Shown: positions 7,487 through 16,908 of the stretch, in pieces | How positions within the stretch are numbered: position 1 is the stretch's first letter | Layout of the letters: the number at the start of each line of letters is the position of its first letter | Source of the DNA: an uncultured Rhodospirillales bacterium | GTDB lineage: Bacteria > Pseudomonadota > Alphaproteobacteria > Acetobacterales > Acetobacteraceae | Assembly: GCA_903843125.1 (NCBI GenBank) | Contig: CAIMOR010000196.1 | Coordinates: 1-33,264, forward strand | Length of the DNA stretch: 33,264 bases | Direction: 5' to 3' | The notes under the pieces: model-generated | Told to the model about the DNA's origin: nothing | Seen by the model: the letters and a program-made list of their open reading frames with translations, nothing else | The model's database searches: none | Program-made: the position numbers and the translations under genes

Positions 7487-8122
7487 TCAGCGGCCCGGTT
7501 GCAGGAAGTACCAGGTGCCGTTCTGTGCCTGCGCCATATAGCGGCCGTTCTGGTCCATCATGAAGTACTGGCCGGTGCGCTGGTCTCGGCTGACGGTGCC
7601 GGGCTGCAGATAGGGCAGGGCGCGCGTGGTGCCGTTGGTCGGGTCGAGGTAGGTGGCCTGGCCCTGCAGGTTCAGCCCGGCGTCGTATTGCCCGCGCGCG
7701 TAGGATTGCTGCATGCCCATCATCGCCGCCGAGCGCTCCTGCTCGGCCTGCATCAGCCCGGTCCAGGCTTCGTGCTCGCGGCGCTGGTTGTAGTCCTCGC
7801 TGTGGCGGTAGCGGGCGATGCCTTCGGCCGTAAAGCCGCCGGTCGCGGCGTACTGGTAGGCGAATTGCGGGAAGCTGAGCTGGCCGCCGCGGGCCAGGTG
7901 CTGCCGGTACAGCGCCTGGGCGCGCGGGTCCTGCGCCACCTGCTGCACCACCTGCATCTGGCGCTGCTGCATGCGCTGGGTCAGCAGGGCGTCCTGCCGC
8001 TGGCTTTCCCGCAGCATGGCGGAATAGTCGGGGCCGAGGTTCCAGCCGTTGTAGCTGACCTGGGCCTGGGCGGCGCCGAGCGGCACGGCGGCCATGAGCG
8101 CACATCGGACCAGCCAAGGCAT
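7487..8122 (-). CDS. Small exported protein of unknown function
   Basis: A 211-residue protein starting with a compact signal peptide (MPWLVRCALMAAVPLGAAQA, cut after AQA). The mature part begins QVSYNGWNLGPDYSAMLRES, then has a long helical, Gln-rich region (residues about 40-150), and ends with a Tyr/Gly/Asn-rich segment (GQYFMMDQNGRYMAQAQNGT, then WYFLQPGR). That end looks like the C-terminus of the convergent 6329 protein, with NGTW-xx-L-x-PG shared. GGAGG lies 6 bases before the ATG at 8122, which supports the start. Its stop is 18 bases from the stop of the convergent neighbour. The family is not recognised. Confidence 0.72.
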   Translation of the reverse strand: MPWLVRCALMAAVPLGAAQAQVSYNGWNLGPDYSAMLRESQRQDALLTQRMQQRQMQVVQQVAQDPRAQALYRQHLARGGQLSFPQFAYQYAATGGFTAEGIARYRHSEDYNQRREHEAWTGLMQAEQERSAAMMGMQQSYARGQYDAGLNLQGQATYLDPTNGTTRALPYLQPGTVSRDQRTGQYFMMDQNGRYMAQAQNGTWYFLQPGR

Positions 8123-8226
8123 GCCAAGCCTCCGTCGCGGGTTGCGGCGGGCAGCCTAGCGCGGAACGGCGGCGGTTGCGGCCGGGCGGGGCATCACGTT
8201 GCGGCCAGCCGCTGCCGCTTGGCCTG

Positions 8227-8520
8227 TCAGGCCTGGGCTTCGGCCTGCGCGACCACCGCCTGCATGCGGCTTTCCACCTCGCCCTCGATCACGCCTCGGA
8301 CCAGGCGGAACAGCCAGGGCAGGGTGACCGTCACGCCGAGGTGCCCGGGGCTCAGCTCCACCACGGCGGTGACGCCCTTGCCGGAGAGGATCAGCCGGTC
8401 CGGCCCCTTCCATTCGCTGAACAGGCCGTAGAGGTCGGCGTCCTCGGCCAGGCGGCCAACGGCTTCCCGCAGCCTTTCCGGGGAGGCGGCATGGGTGCGG
8501 GTGAGCTGGATATCGGCCAT
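8227..8520 (-). CDS. Small polyhydroxyalkanoic acid system family protein
   Basis: A 97-residue protein beginning [20 protein letters not shown]. Its layout of an N-terminal strand, a helix, a W[13 protein letters not shown] strand region and a C-terminal helix ending [15 protein letters not shown] matches the small proteins annotated as polyhydroxyalkanoic acid system proteins in proteobacteria. Their biochemical role is not well defined; they are associated with PHA granule gene sets. No PHA synthase or phasin gene is in the window. The ATG at 8520 is preferred over an in-frame TTG three codons upstream. It is divergent from thrS, with 109 bases between the two starts for both promoters. 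Confidence 0.7.
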   Translation of the reverse strand: MADIQLTRTHAASPERLREAVGRLAEDADLYGLFSEWKGPDRLILSGKGVTAVVELSPGHLGVTVTLPWLFRLVRGVIEGEVESRMQAVVAQAEAQA

Positions 8521-8629
8521 GGATGCCAAGCTTCGGCGTCCGCAGCCGCCGCGTCAACCAGGCACGCTTGACGCAACCGCCCCCGCACGCCCATTTTCCG
8601 CGCCCTTGCAGCCGAAAGAGCCTTGCCCA

Positions 8630-10561
8630 ATGCCCGCGATCACCCTGCCAGACGGTTCCGTTCGTCGGTTCGACGGCGCCGTGACCGGCACCGAGATCGC
8701 CGCCGCCATTGGCCCTGGCCTGGCCAAGGCGGCGTTGGCGATGCAGGTGGACGGCGCGACCAAGGACCTCTCGACGCGGCTGGAGGCCGATGCCGCCGTA
8801 CGCTTCATCACGCGCAGGGACGATCTGGCGCTGGAGATGATCCGGCACGACGCCGCGCATGTGCTGGCGGAAGCCGTGCAGGCACTGTACCCGGGCACGC
8901 AGGTGACGATCGGGCCGAGCATCGAGAACGGCTTCTACTACGATTTCGCCCGCAACGAGGCGTTCACGCCCGAGGACTTCCCCGCGATCGAGTCGAAGAT
9001 GCGCGAGATCGTGGCGCGCAACAGCCCGTTCATCCGCAGCGTGCTGCCGCGCGACGAGGCCAGCCAGTTCTTCCTCGACAAGGGCGAGAAGTACAAGGCG
9101 GAGCTGATCCACGACCTGCCGGCGGACCAGGAGATCAGCCTGTATTCGCAGGGCGAGTGGATCGACCTGTGCCGCGGCCCGCACCTGCGCGGCACCGGGG
9201 ATGTCGGCACCGCCTTCAAGCTGATGAAGGTGGCCGGGGCCTATTGGCGCGGCGACCATCGCAACGCGATGCTCAGCCGCATCTATGGCACCGCCTGGCG
9301 CGACCAGAAGGAGCTGGACGCCTACCTTTTGCAGCTGGAGGAGGCCGAGAAGCGCGACCACCGGCGCATCGGCAAGGAAATGGGCCTTTTCCATCTGCAG
9401 GAGGAAGCCACCGGCAGCGTGTTCTGGCACCCCAAGGGCTGGAAGCTGTACCGCAAGCTGGAAGACTACATGCGCCGGCGGCTGGACGGGACCGGCTATG
9501 TCGAGGTCAAGACGCCGCAGCTGGTGGACCGCAAGCTCTGGGAAGCCAGCGGCCACTGGGAGAAGTTCCGCCACGCCATGTTCATCACCCGCGTCGACGA
9601 CGAGGCGGAGAAGGACCGCATGCTGGCGCTGAAGCCGATGAACTGCCCCTGCCATGTGCAGATCTTCAACCAGGGGCTGCGCAGTTACCGCGAGCTGCCG
9701 TTGCGGATGGCCGAGTTCGGCGCCTGCCATCGGTCCGAGCCCTCCGGCTCGCTGCATGGGATCATGCGGGTTCGCGCCTTTACCCAGGACGATGCGCACA
9801 TCTTCTGCACCGAGGCGCAGATCGCACCCGAGACGGTGCGCTTCGTGGCGCTGCTATCCTCGATCTATCGGGACTTCGGGTTTGCCGAGTTCCGGGTGAA
9901 GTTCAGCGACCGGCCGGCGCTGCGCGCCGGGACCGATGAGGTGTGGGACCGCGCCGAGGGGGCGCTGAAGGACGCCTGCGCCATCGCCGGGGTGGACTAC
10001 GAACTGAACCCGGGGGAGGGCGCCTTCTACGGCCCGAAGCTGGAATTCGTGCTGCGCGACGCCATCGGGCGGGACTGGCAGTGCGGGACCCTGCAGGTGG
10101 ACTTCGTGCTGCCCGAGCGGCTGGACGCGGAATACGTGGCCGAGGACGGCACGCGCCAGCGCCCGGTGATGCTGCACCGCGCGATCCTCGGCAGCTTCGA
10201 GCGTTTCCTCGGCATTCTGATCGAGCAGCATGCCGGACGCTTCCCGCTGTGGCTGGCGCCGGTGCAGGTGGTGGTGACGACCATCGTCTCCGACGCCGAC
10301 GAGTTCGCCCGCGAAGCCGCCGCCGCGTTGCAGAAGGCGGGGCTGGACGTTGCGCTGGACCTGCGGAACGAGAAGATCAACCGCAAGGTGGCGGACCACA
10401 TCGCCCAGCGCGTGCCGGTGCTGGCCGTGGTTGGCCGGCGCGAGGCCGAGGAGCGCAGCCTGGTGCTGCGCCGGCTGCCGGGGCGGGAGCAGGTGACGGT
10501 GCCGCTGGCCGAGGCGGTGGCGCTGTTGCAGGCGGAGGCGACGCCGCCCGACCTGGCGTAG
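8630..10561 (+). CDS. thrS: Threonyl-tRNA synthetase
   Basis: A full-length, 643-residue ThrRS with all domains. TGS is at about residues 1-60. The editing (SAD) domain carries the H-x3-H pair His73/His77 (HDAAH) and a [15 protein letters not shown] segment. The class II catalytic core is at about 240-530, and the anticodon-binding domain at about 540-640. The zinc ligands that select threonine are all present by the spacing of the E. coli enzyme: Cys339 (KPMNCPCH), His390 (FTQDDAHIF) and His516 (VMLHRAI). Motif 2 is [10 protein letters not shown]. It charges tRNA-Thr. The ATG at 8630 gives the TGS domain its usual start; GAAAGAG lies a few bases upstream. infC follows after 130 bases, a common order in bacteria. 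Confidence 0.97.
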   Translation: MPAITLPDGSVRRFDGAVTGTEIAAAIGPGLAKAALAMQVDGATKDLSTRLEADAAVRFITRRDDLALEMIRHDAAHVLAEAVQALYPGTQVTIGPSIENGFYYDFARNEAFTPEDFPAIESKMREIVARNSPFIRSVLPRDEASQFFLDKGEKYKAELIHDLPADQEISLYSQGEWIDLCRGPHLRGTGDVGTAFKLMKVAGAYWRGDHRNAMLSRIYGTAWRDQKELDAYLLQLEEAEKRDHRRIGKEMGLFHLQEEATGSVFWHPKGWKLYRKLEDYMRRRLDGTGYVEVKTPQLVDRKLWEASGHWEKFRHAMFITRVDDEAEKDRMLALKPMNCPCHVQIFNQGLRSYRELPLRMAEFGACHRSEPSGSLHGIMRVRAFTQDDAHIFCTEAQIAPETVRFVALLSSIYRDFGFAEFRVKFSDRPALRAGTDEVWDRAEGALKDACAIAGVDYELNPGEGAFYGPKLEFVLRDAIGRDWQCGTLQVDFVLPERLDAEYVAEDGTRQRPVMLHRAILGSFERFLGILIEQHAGRFPLWLAPVQVVVTTIVSDADEFAREAAAALQKAGLDVALDLRNEKINRKVADHIAQRVPVLAVVGRREAEERSLVLRRLPGREQVTVPLAEAVALLQAEATPPDLA

Positions 10562-10609
10562 CCGACCTGGCGTGACCGGCGTGGCGCGACTGGCCTGACA
10601 GGGCGGAGT

Positions 10610-10638
10610 GGCCGCGACGCAAAGGTTGCGTCGCGGCC
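10610..10638 (+). terminator. Perfect 13-bp stem hairpin between thrS and infC
   Basis: GGCCGCGACGCAA at 10610-10622 pairs perfectly with its reverse complement at 10626-10638 around the 3-base loop AGG. It follows the thrS stop by 48 bases and precedes the infC start by 53. An AT-rich tract (TATTTACGCATTATTC) follows after about ten bases, so there is no immediate U-run. It may terminate thrS, act as an attenuator for infC, or be an operator. The stem is seen directly; the role is inferred. Confidence 0.5.
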
Positions 10639-10680
10639 GCCCTAGGCGCATATTTACGCATTATTCGTTGAAACTTCGAT

Positions 10681-10694
10681 AGGAGATACCCATA
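10681..10694 (+). promoter_or_regulatory. infC ribosome binding site and rare ATA start codon
   Basis: AGGAG at 10681-10685 is followed, after a 6-base spacer, by an in-frame ATA at 10692-10694. The first in-frame ATG (10707) is 21 bases past the Shine-Dalgarno sequence, which is too far. infC is known in other bacteria to start with rare AUU, AUC or AUA codons, through which IF3 represses its own synthesis; the spacing here fits that pattern. Confidence 0.7.
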
Positions 10695-11231
10695 CCCCGT
10701 GGACCGATGCCGGCTTCGTTGCCTACCCGCGACGGGCCCCGCGTGAATGAGGATATTCGCGTACCCCAGGTTCGTTTGATCGACCAGGAAGGCGAGATGA
10801 TCGGCGTGGTGAGCACGCGCGACGCGCTGCTGCGCGCGTATGAAGTGGGCATGGACCTGCTTGAGATCAGCCCGAACGCCGTCCCGCCTGTCTGCAAGAT
10901 CACCGACTTCGGCAAGTTCAAGTACGAACAGCAGAAGAAGGCCAACGAGGCCCGCAAGAAACAGAAGGTCGTCGAGCTCAAGGAAATCAAGGTTCGTCCG
11001 AACATCGACGACCATGACTACGACACCAAGATGAAGCAGATGAAGGGCTTCATCGAGGACGGCGACAAGGTGAAGGTCACGCTGCGCTTCCGCGGCCGCG
11101 AAATGGCGCACCAGGACCTCGGCATCAAGGTGCTGGAGCGCATCCGGACCGAGCTGGGCGAGGCGATCAAGGTGGAGCAGATGCCGCGGCTTGAGAACCG
11201 GCAGATGATCATGGTGCTGGCACCGAAGTAA
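10692..11231 (+). CDS. infC: Translation initiation factor IF-3
   Basis: 179 residues if translation starts at the ATA at 10692 (first residues [20 protein letters not shown]), or 174 from the ATG at 10707. The IF3 N-domain begins at [20 protein letters not shown], followed by [20 protein letters not shown], a Lys-rich helical linker ([15 protein letters not shown]) and the C-domain [13 protein letters not shown] / [17 protein letters not shown] / [18 protein letters not shown]3 binds the 30S subunit, keeps 50S off and discriminates against non-standard start codons, which is why its own start is often non-standard. It follows thrS and is followed by an apparent terminator hairpin, so it may be transcribed on its own. 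Confidence 0.93.
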   Translation: MPRGPMPASLPTRDGPRVNEDIRVPQVRLIDQEGEMIGVVSTRDALLRAYEVGMDLLEISPNAVPPVCKITDFGKFKYEQQKKANEARKKQKVVELKEIKVRPNIDDHDYDTKMKQMKGFIEDGDKVKVTLRFRGREMAHQDLGIKVLERIRTELGEAIKVEQMPRLENRQMIMVLAPK

Positions 11232-11240
11232 CGCCGCTTG

Positions 11241-11261
11241 ACGCCCGGGTCTGCCGGGCGT
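11241..11261 (+). terminator. Hairpin after infC, probable terminator
   Basis: ACGCCCGG (11241-11248) pairs with CCGGGCGT (11254-11261) around a GTCTG loop, 10 bases after the infC stop. No T-run follows, but a C/T-rich stretch (CCTTCCCCTCTC) does. The remaining 139 bases before ffh hold no gene and probably the promoter of the ffh operon. Confidence 0.5.
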
Positions 11262-11400
11262 AGGTGCCTTCCCCTCTCGGGCTCTCCCGAACCAGTAGGT
11301 CAGCCCGCCAGTCGGGTTGGCCCCGTCGCTCCGCGAAGACTCGCGCAGCGGCGCGATTGGTTATGGGCGGGCCTCAACCGTTTAGGAACTTGACCCGCCG

Positions 11401-12789
11401 ATGTTCGAGGCGCTGTCCGGCAAGCTCACTGGGGTCTTCGACAAGCTGCGCCGTCGCGGTGCGCTGACCGATGCCGACGTGGCCGAGGCGCTGCGCGAGG
11501 TGCGCGTGGCGCTGCTGGAGGCCGATGTCGCGCTGCCGGTGGTGCGCGACCTGGTCGCCAAGGTGCGCGACGCCGCCATCGGCCAGGCAATCATCCGCGG
11601 CGTGAACCCGGCGCAGCAGGTGGTCAAGCTGGTGCACGACCAGCTTGTGGCGGCGCTGGGCGGCGGCATCGACGACGACGGCAGGCGCGGCATCAGCCTG
11701 GACGCAGCGGCGCCGGTTGCGATTTTGATGGTCGGCCTGCAGGGGTCGGGCAAGACCACGACCTCGGGCAAGATCGCGTTGCGGCTGCGCAACCGCGACA
11801 AGAAGAAGGTGCTGCTGGCGAGCCTCGACGTGCATCGCCCGGCCGCGCAGTTGCAGCTGGAGACACTGGCGCAGCAGGCCGGCGTGTCCAGCCTGCCGAT
11901 CATCGCCGGCCAGTCGCCGCTGGAAATCGCGCAGCGCGCGATGGACATGGCGCGGCGCGAGCTGTTCGACGTGGTGCTGCTGGACACCGCGGGCCGGCTG
12001 GCGATCGACGACGCGCTGATGGCGGAAGTGGCCGCGGTGAAGGCCGCGACCAACCCGCATGAGACGCTGCTGGTCGTGGACGCCATGACCGGCCAGGACG
12101 CGGTGCAGACCGCGACGGCCTTCCAGGAAAAGGTCGGCGTCACCGGCATCGTCATGACGCGCATCGACGGCGATGCCCGCGGCGGCGCGGCGCTGTCGAT
12201 GCGTGCCGTCACCGGTGCGCCGATCAAGCTGCTGGGCGCCGGCGAGAAGCTGGACGCGCTGGAGGATTTCCACCCCGACCGCATCGCCGGCCGCATCCTC
12301 GGCATGGGCGACATCGTCTCCCTGGTCGAGCGCGCGGCCGAGACGATCGACCAGCAGGAAGCCGAGAAGCTTGCGGCGAAGATGCAGAAAGGCCAGTTCG
12401 ACCTGGCCGATTATGCGAACCAGCTGAAGCAGATCAACAAGATGGGCTCGCTGCAGGGCATCCTCGGCATGTTGCCGGGCATGGGGCAGATGAAGAAACA
12501 GCTGGAGGGGGCCAACCTCGACCAGTCCATGCTGAAGCGCCAGGCGGCGATCATCTCCTCGATGACGCCGAAGGAGCGCAAGGCCCCCGAGATTCTGAAG
12601 GCCAGCCGCAAGAAGCGCATCGCGGCGGGCAGCGGCACGACGGTTCAGGAAGTGAACAAGCTGCTGAAGAATTTCGACGACATGTCCGCGATGATGAAGC
12701 GGATGAACAAACTCGGCCAGAAGGGCCTGATGCGCGGGGGGCTGAACGCCTTGCTCCCCGGCTCAGGCGGCGGCCGCAGGCCATTCTGA
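11401..12789 (+). CDS. ffh: Signal recognition particle protein Ffh (SRP54 homologue)
   Basis: 462 residues with the three SRP54 domains: the N-domain bundle (about 1-95, with ALLEADVALPVV), the GTPase G-domain with P-loop GLQGSGKTT (112-120), DTAGR (195-199) and TRIDGDARGGAALS (from 253), and the Met-rich M-domain (from about 325: MLPGMGQMKKQ, SMTPKERKAPEIL, MMKRMNKLGQKGLM), which binds 4.5S RNA and signal peptides. TRID in place of TKxD is, as far as I recall, normal in alphaproteobacterial Ffh. It targets inner-membrane proteins co-translationally with FtsY. It heads the block ffh-rpsP-rimM-trmD-rplS, a gene order conserved in many proteobacteria. A weak AGGA precedes the ATG. Confidence 0.97.
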   Translation: MFEALSGKLTGVFDKLRRRGALTDADVAEALREVRVALLEADVALPVVRDLVAKVRDAAIGQAIIRGVNPAQQVVKLVHDQLVAALGGGIDDDGRRGISLDAAAPVAILMVGLQGSGKTTTSGKIALRLRNRDKKKVLLASLDVHRPAAQLQLETLAQQAGVSSLPIIAGQSPLEIAQRAMDMARRELFDVVLLDTAGRLAIDDALMAEVAAVKAATNPHETLLVVDAMTGQDAVQTATAFQEKVGVTGIVMTRIDGDARGGAALSMRAVTGAPIKLLGAGEKLDALEDFHPDRIAGRILGMGDIVSLVERAAETIDQQEAEKLAAKMQKGQFDLADYANQLKQINKMGSLQGILGMLPGMGQMKKQLEGANLDQSMLKRQAAIISSMTPKERKAPEILKASRKKRIAAGSGTTVQEVNKLLKNFDDMSAMMKRMNKLGQKGLMRGGLNALLPGSGGGRRPF

Positions 12790-12819
12790 TCACATAGACG
12801 TACGGAGCAGATACACCTC

Positions 12820-13152
12820 ATGGGTCTCAAGATTCGCCTCGCCCGCGCCGGCGCCAAGAAGCGTCCCTACTACCACATCGTGGTGGCGGACAGCCGCAGC
12901 CCGCGCGACGGCCGCTTCATCGAGCAGCTGGGCAGCTACAACCCGATGCTGCCGGCCGAGCACGCCGACCGGGTGCGGTTGAAGGATGAGCGCATCAAGC
13001 ATTGGCTGAGCCAGGGCGCCCTGGCCACCGACCGCGTGGCGAAGTTCCTGGGCAAGGCCGGCGTGGCGCCGATGCCGGTGTTCCCGGAGCAGCCGAAGCA
13101 GTCGCTGCCGAAGAAGAAGGCGCAGGAACGCGCCGCGGCGAACGCGGGCTAA
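12820..13152 (+). CDS. rpsP: 30S ribosomal protein S16
   Basis: 110 residues starting [20 protein letters not shown], the universal S16 N-terminus, followed by [20 protein letters not shown] and [18 protein letters not shown]. The core is about 80 residues; the last 30 are a Lys/Ala/Pro-rich tail ([19 protein letters not shown]) as is common in alphaproteobacteria. GGAG lies upstream of the ATG. It binds 16S rRNA early in 30S assembly. The start is 30 bases after ffh and the stop is 9 bases before rimM, in one operon. RimM, encoded next, helps mature the same 30S head region. Confidence 0.96.
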   Translation: MGLKIRLARAGAKKRPYYHIVVADSRSPRDGRFIEQLGSYNPMLPAEHADRVRLKDERIKHWLSQGALATDRVAKFLGKAGVAPMPVFPEQPKQSLPKKKAQERAAANAG

Positions 13153-13161
13153 GCAGCAGCG

Positions 13162-13674
13162 ATGCCGCAGAAGCGTATCCTGGTGGGGGAGATCGGCAGG
13201 CCGCACGGAGTGCGCGGCCTGGTGAAGCTGCGCAGCTTCACGGCCGACCCCATTGCGATCGCTTCCTACGGCCCGTTGACCGACGAGGCTGGTGCCCAGC
13301 GATATGCCATCACCGTGCTGGCCGAAGGGCTGGCGAAGGTGGAGGGCGTGGCCGACCGCGACGCCGCGGCGAAGCTGACCGGGCTGAAGCTCTACGTGGA
13401 GCGCGAGGCGCTGCCACCGCCGGAGGAGGAGGAGTTCTACCTCGCCGACCTGGTGGGGCTGGCGGCGCGCGACCTGGCGGGCGAGCCGCTCGGCATGGTG
13501 CGGGAGGTCGAGGACCATGGTGGCGGTGCCATCCTGGTGGTCGAGACCTCGCGCGGCGAGATGCTGCTGCCGTTCACCAAGGCTGTCGTGCCGGTGGTGG
13601 ACGTGACGGCGGGCTTCGTCACCGTGCTGCCGCCGGCGGAGCTGCTGGTTGCCGAGGAGGCGGACGCCGAATGA
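13162..13674 (+). CDS. rimM: 16S rRNA processing protein RimM
   Basis: 170 residues with the RimM N-domain ([20 protein letters not shown], residues 4-23) and the C-terminal PRC-barrel, recognisable by [12 protein letters not shown] and [20 protein letters not shown]. RimM binds S19 and assists maturation of the 30S head. The last four bases overlap the trmD start (ATGA), so trmD translation is coupled. No strong ribosome binding site precedes the ATG, which lies 9 bases after the rpsP stop and may rely on coupling too. Confidence 0.95.
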   Translation: MPQKRILVGEIGRPHGVRGLVKLRSFTADPIAIASYGPLTDEAGAQRYAITVLAEGLAKVEGVADRDAAAKLTGLKLYVEREALPPPEEEEFYLADLVGLAARDLAGEPLGMVREVEDHGGGAILVVETSRGEMLLPFTKAVVPVVDVTAGFVTVLPPAELLVAEEADAE

Positions 13675-14396
13675 GTTGGCGTGCGACGATCCTCACCCTC
13701 TTCCCGGAGATGTTCCCCGGCCCGCTCGGCCAGTCATTGGCAGGGCGGGCGCTGAAGGACGGCATCTGGGCGCTGGACGCCTTGCAGATCCGCGACTTCG
13801 CAACCGACAAGCACCGCACGGTGGACGATACGCCGTGCGGCGGCGGCGCCGGCATGGTGATGAAGCCGGACGTGGTGGATGCGGCCTGCGCGGGTGCGGA
13901 TATCGGCGCGCGCGAACTGGTCTACCTGACGCCGCGCGGCGCGCCGTTGACCCAGGCGATGGTGCGCGAATTCACGGCCGGCCCGGGCGTGGTGCTGCTG
14001 TGTGGCCGCTATGAAGGCGTGGACCAGCGCGTGGTGGAAGCGCGCGGCATGCGCGAGGTTTCCGTCGGCGACTTCGTGCTGTCGGGCGGCGAGCCCGCCG
14101 CGCTGGTACTGCTGGATGCCTGCATCCGTCTGCTGCCGGGCGTGATGGGCGCGGCCGAGAGCGCCGACGAGGAAAGCTTTTCCGCGGGGCTGCTGGAGTA
14201 CCCGCACTACACCAGGCCGGCGGACTGGCAGGGCAGGGCGGTGCCCCCCGTGCTGCTCTCCGGCCACCATGCCGAGATAACGAAGTGGCGCCATGCGGAG
14301 GCCGAGCGGCTGACGCGGGAGCGCCGGCCCGACCTGTTCAACCAATACCTGGCTGCCGCCCGGGGCCCGCTTGCCCGGCCCCCGGCCGCCGCCTGA
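13671..14396 (+). CDS. trmD: tRNA (guanine-N1)-methyltransferase TrmD
   Basis: 241 residues of the SPOUT methyltransferase family. Characteristic pieces are [17 protein letters not shown] at the N-terminus, [16 protein letters not shown], the SAM-binding trefoil-knot region [13 protein letters not shown] and [19 protein letters not shown], and the C-terminal tRNA-binding helices ([17 protein letters not shown]). TrmD makes m1G37 in tRNAs reading CNN, including proline and some leucine and arginine tRNAs, and prevents +1 frameshifts. The ATG at 13671 overlaps the rimM stop. rplS starts 25 bases later in the same operon. Confidence 0.96.
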   Translation: MSWRATILTLFPEMFPGPLGQSLAGRALKDGIWALDALQIRDFATDKHRTVDDTPCGGGAGMVMKPDVVDAACAGADIGARELVYLTPRGAPLTQAMVREFTAGPGVVLLCGRYEGVDQRVVEARGMREVSVGDFVLSGGEPAALVLLDACIRLLPGVMGAAESADEESFSAGLLEYPHYTRPADWQGRAVPPVLLSGHHAEITKWRHAEAERLTRERRPDLFNQYLAAARGPLARPPAAA

Positions 14397-14421
14397 ACGC
14401 ATCGAGAGAAGGACTGAGACC

Positions 14422-14823
14422 ATGAACCTGTTGCAGCAGTTCAACGAGGAACAGCGCACCCGCCTGGTGACCGCGCGCGCCGTGCCCGACTTCGCGCCGG
14501 GCGACACGCTCCGCGTGATGGTGAAGGTGGTGGAAGGCGAGCGCACCCGCGTGCAGGCCTATGAGGGCCTGGTGATCGCGCGCAGCAACCGCGGCATCAA
14601 CAGCAACTTCACCGTGCGCAAGCTGAGCTACGGCGAGGGCGTCGAGCGCGTGTTCCCGCTGTACAGCCCGAGCGTGGCGGAGATCATCGTGGTGCGCCGC
14701 GGCAAGGTGCGTCGCGCGAAGCTGTATTATCTGCGTGGGCGCACCGGCAAGGCCGCGCGCATTCAGGAGAAGGCGCGCGTGGTCGAGAAGCCGGCGGCCA
14801 AAGAGCCGGCCGCCGCCGTCTGA
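14422..14823 (+). CDS. rplS: 50S ribosomal protein L19
   Basis: 133 residues. Diagnostic segments are [40 protein letters not shown], and [20 protein letters not shown] followed by [20 protein letters not shown]. The last 15 residues form a Lys/Ala/Pro tail. AGAAGGA precedes the ATG at 14422, which is preferred over an earlier in-frame start inside trmD. L19 lies at the 30S-50S interface. leuC follows after 30 bases, so readthrough from the ribosomal operon into the leucine genes is possible. Confidence 0.96.
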   Translation: MNLLQQFNEEQRTRLVTARAVPDFAPGDTLRVMVKVVEGERTRVQAYEGLVIARSNRGINSNFTVRKLSYGEGVERVFPLYSPSVAEIIVVRRGKVRRAKLYYLRGRTGKAARIQEKARVVEKPAAKEPAAAV

Positions 14824-14853
14824 TACTGCTTGGGTAACGGGAGAAGAAAATCG

Positions 14854-16284
14854 ATGTCAGGGCAAAAGCCGCGGACGCTGTTCGACAAGATCTGGGACGC
14901 GCATGTCGTCGAGACGCTGCCGGACGGCACCGCGCTGCTCTATATCGACCTTCACCTGACCCATGAAGTGACGACGCCGCAGGCCTATGCCGGCCTGCGC
15001 GCGGCGGGGCGCGGGGTGCGCCGGCCGGACCTGACGTTGGCGGTGGTGGACCACAATATCGCCACCGATGCGTCGCGCTACACCGGTATCGTGGACCCTG
15101 AGAGCCGGCTGCAGGTGGAGACGCTGGAGAAGAACGTCGTCGAGTTCGGCGTGCCCTACATTCCCCTGCTGAGCGAGCGGCAGGGCATTGTGCACGTGAT
15201 CGGGCCGGAGCTGGGGCGGTCCCTGCCGGGCATGACCATCGTGTGCGGCGACAGCCATACCGCGACGCACGGGGCGATGGGCGCGCTGGCGTTTGGCATC
15301 GGCACGTCCGAGGTTGAGCATGTGCTGGCGACGCAGACGCTGCTGCAGAAGCCCGCGAAGAACATGCGCGTGTGGGTGGAAGGCACGCTGCCGGTTGGGT
15401 GTTCGGCCAAGGACATCACGCTGGCCATCATCGGCAAGATCGGCACCGCCGGTGGTACGGGCCATGTGATCGAATATGCCGGCGACGCGATCCGCGGGTT
15501 GGACATGGCCGGGCGGATGACGCTGTGCAACATGGCGATCGAGGGCGGTGCCCGCGCCGGCATGGTGGCGCCGGACGAGAAGACGTTTGAATACGTCGCC
15601 AACACGCCGGACGGGCCGAAGGGCGCGGCGTTGGACGCGGCGATTGCGTATTGGAAGACGCTGCCCTCCGACGAGGGCGCGCATTTCGACAAGGAAGTGC
15701 GGCTGCGGGCCGAGGAGATTGCGCCGCAGGTGACGTGGGGCACGTCGCCGGAAGACGTGCTGCCGATCACCGCCAGTGTGCCGGACCCGGCCGAGGCGCC
15801 GAACGAGGTGCGCCGCGCGCAGATGCAGCGCATGCTGGACTACATGGGGCTCGAAGCCGGGCAGAAGCTGCAGGACGTGAAGGTGGACGTGGTGTTCATC
15901 GGCAGCTGTACCAACAGCCGGATAGAGGACATGCGCGCCGCCGCGGCCATTGCCAAGGGCCGCCAGGTGGCGCCTGGTGTGCGTGCGCTGGTGGTGCCCG
16001 GCAGCGGCCTGGTGAAGAAGCAGGCCGAGGCCGAGGGGCTGGACGTGGTGCTGCGCGAGGCCGGGTTCGAGTGGCGCGAGCCCAGCTGCTCGATGTGCCT
16101 GGGCATGAATCCGGACAAGCTGACGCCGGGGCAGCGCTGCGCTTCCACCAGCAACCGGAACTTTGAAGGCCGGCAAGGGCCGGGTGGGCGCACGCACCTG
16201 GTTTCCCCGGCGATGGCGGCGGCCGCGGCGCTGGCGGGCCACCTGGCCGACGTGCGCGAGTATCAGCCGAAGGAGAGCGTGTGA
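14854..16284 (+). CDS. leuC: 3-isopropylmalate dehydratase large subunit
   Basis: 476 residues, an aconitase-family Fe-S enzyme. The [4Fe-4S] cluster cysteines are Cys352 ([13 protein letters not shown]), Cys412 and Cys415 (SCSMCLGMN). Other family signatures are [27 protein letters not shown] and [20 protein letters not shown]. With LeuD it isomerises 2-isopropylmalate to 3-isopropylmalate in leucine synthesis. The ATG at 14854 has GGGAGA 9 bases upstream and gives the standard N-terminus. Its stop overlaps the leuD start (TGATG), which fits the 1:1 heterodimer. Confidence 0.97.
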   Translation: MSGQKPRTLFDKIWDAHVVETLPDGTALLYIDLHLTHEVTTPQAYAGLRAAGRGVRRPDLTLAVVDHNIATDASRYTGIVDPESRLQVETLEKNVVEFGVPYIPLLSERQGIVHVIGPELGRSLPGMTIVCGDSHTATHGAMGALAFGIGTSEVEHVLATQTLLQKPAKNMRVWVEGTLPVGCSAKDITLAIIGKIGTAGGTGHVIEYAGDAIRGLDMAGRMTLCNMAIEGGARAGMVAPDEKTFEYVANTPDGPKGAALDAAIAYWKTLPSDEGAHFDKEVRLRAEEIAPQVTWGTSPEDVLPITASVPDPAEAPNEVRRAQMQRMLDYMGLEAGQKLQDVKVDVVFIGSCTNSRIEDMRAAAAIAKGRQVAPGVRALVVPGSGLVKKQAEAEGLDVVLREAGFEWREPSCSMCLGMNPDKLTPGQRCASTSNRNFEGRQGPGGRTHLVSPAMAAAAALAGHLADVREYQPKESV

Positions 16285-16895
16285 TGCAGGCCTTCACGGT
16301 CCTCACCGGCATTGCGGCGCCGATGCCGCAGGCCAACATCGACACCGACAAGATCATCCCGGCGCGCTTCCTGAAGAGCATCGAGCGCAGCGGCTTCGGC
16401 AAGAACCTGTTCGCCAACTATCGCTACATGCCGGACGGCAGCGAAAACCCGGACTTCGTGCTGAACCAGGAGCCGTATCGCAAGGCCGAGGTGCTGATCG
16501 CCTTCGAGAATTTCGGCTGCGGCTCCAGCCGTGAGCATGCGCCCTGGGCGCTGCTGGACTTCGGCATCCGCTGCGTGATCGCGCCGGATTTCGCCGACAT
16601 CTTCCACAACAACAGTTTCAAGAACGGCGTGCTGCCGGTGAAGCTGCCGCGCGCGGTGTGCGAGCAGCTGATGGAAGACAGCCGCATGGGCGAGAATGCC
16701 CGCATCACTGTGGACCTTGAGCGCGAAGTGGTGGTGCGGCCGAACGGGGAAGAGATTCCGTTCAAGATCGACCCGCTGCGCCGGCACCTGATGCTGAACG
16801 GCCTGGACGATATCGGCCAGACCATGCAGCACGTCAGCGCGATCGACAGCTACGAAGCCAAGCAGCGCGCCGCGCAGCCCTGGCTGAACCGCTAA
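16284..16895 (+). CDS. leuD: 3-isopropylmalate dehydratase small subunit
   Basis: 203 residues of the swivelling aconitase domain. The signature segments are [20 protein letters not shown] near the N-terminus and [20 protein letters not shown] in the middle, containing the substrate-binding serine/arginine loop, followed by [18 protein letters not shown]. It forms the enzyme with LeuC. AGGAGAG (16271-16277) lies 6 bases before the ATG at 16284; a GTG one codon earlier is an alternative start. leuB follows after 13 bases. Confidence 0.97.
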   Translation: MQAFTVLTGIAAPMPQANIDTDKIIPARFLKSIERSGFGKNLFANYRYMPDGSENPDFVLNQEPYRKAEVLIAFENFGCGSSREHAPWALLDFGIRCVIAPDFADIFHNNSFKNGVLPVKLPRAVCEQLMEDSRMGENARITVDLEREVVVRPNGEEIPFKIDPLRRHLMLNGLDDIGQTMQHVSAIDSYEAKQRAAQPWLNR

Positions 16896-16908
16896 GGAAA
16901 CCGCCCCG

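Noticed and set aside
10549-10573. 11-base direct repeat (CGACCTGGCGT) across the thrS stop codon
   Set aside because: It is a short duplication in a GC-rich tail with no sign of a mobile element or attachment site. No integrase or tRNA is next to it.
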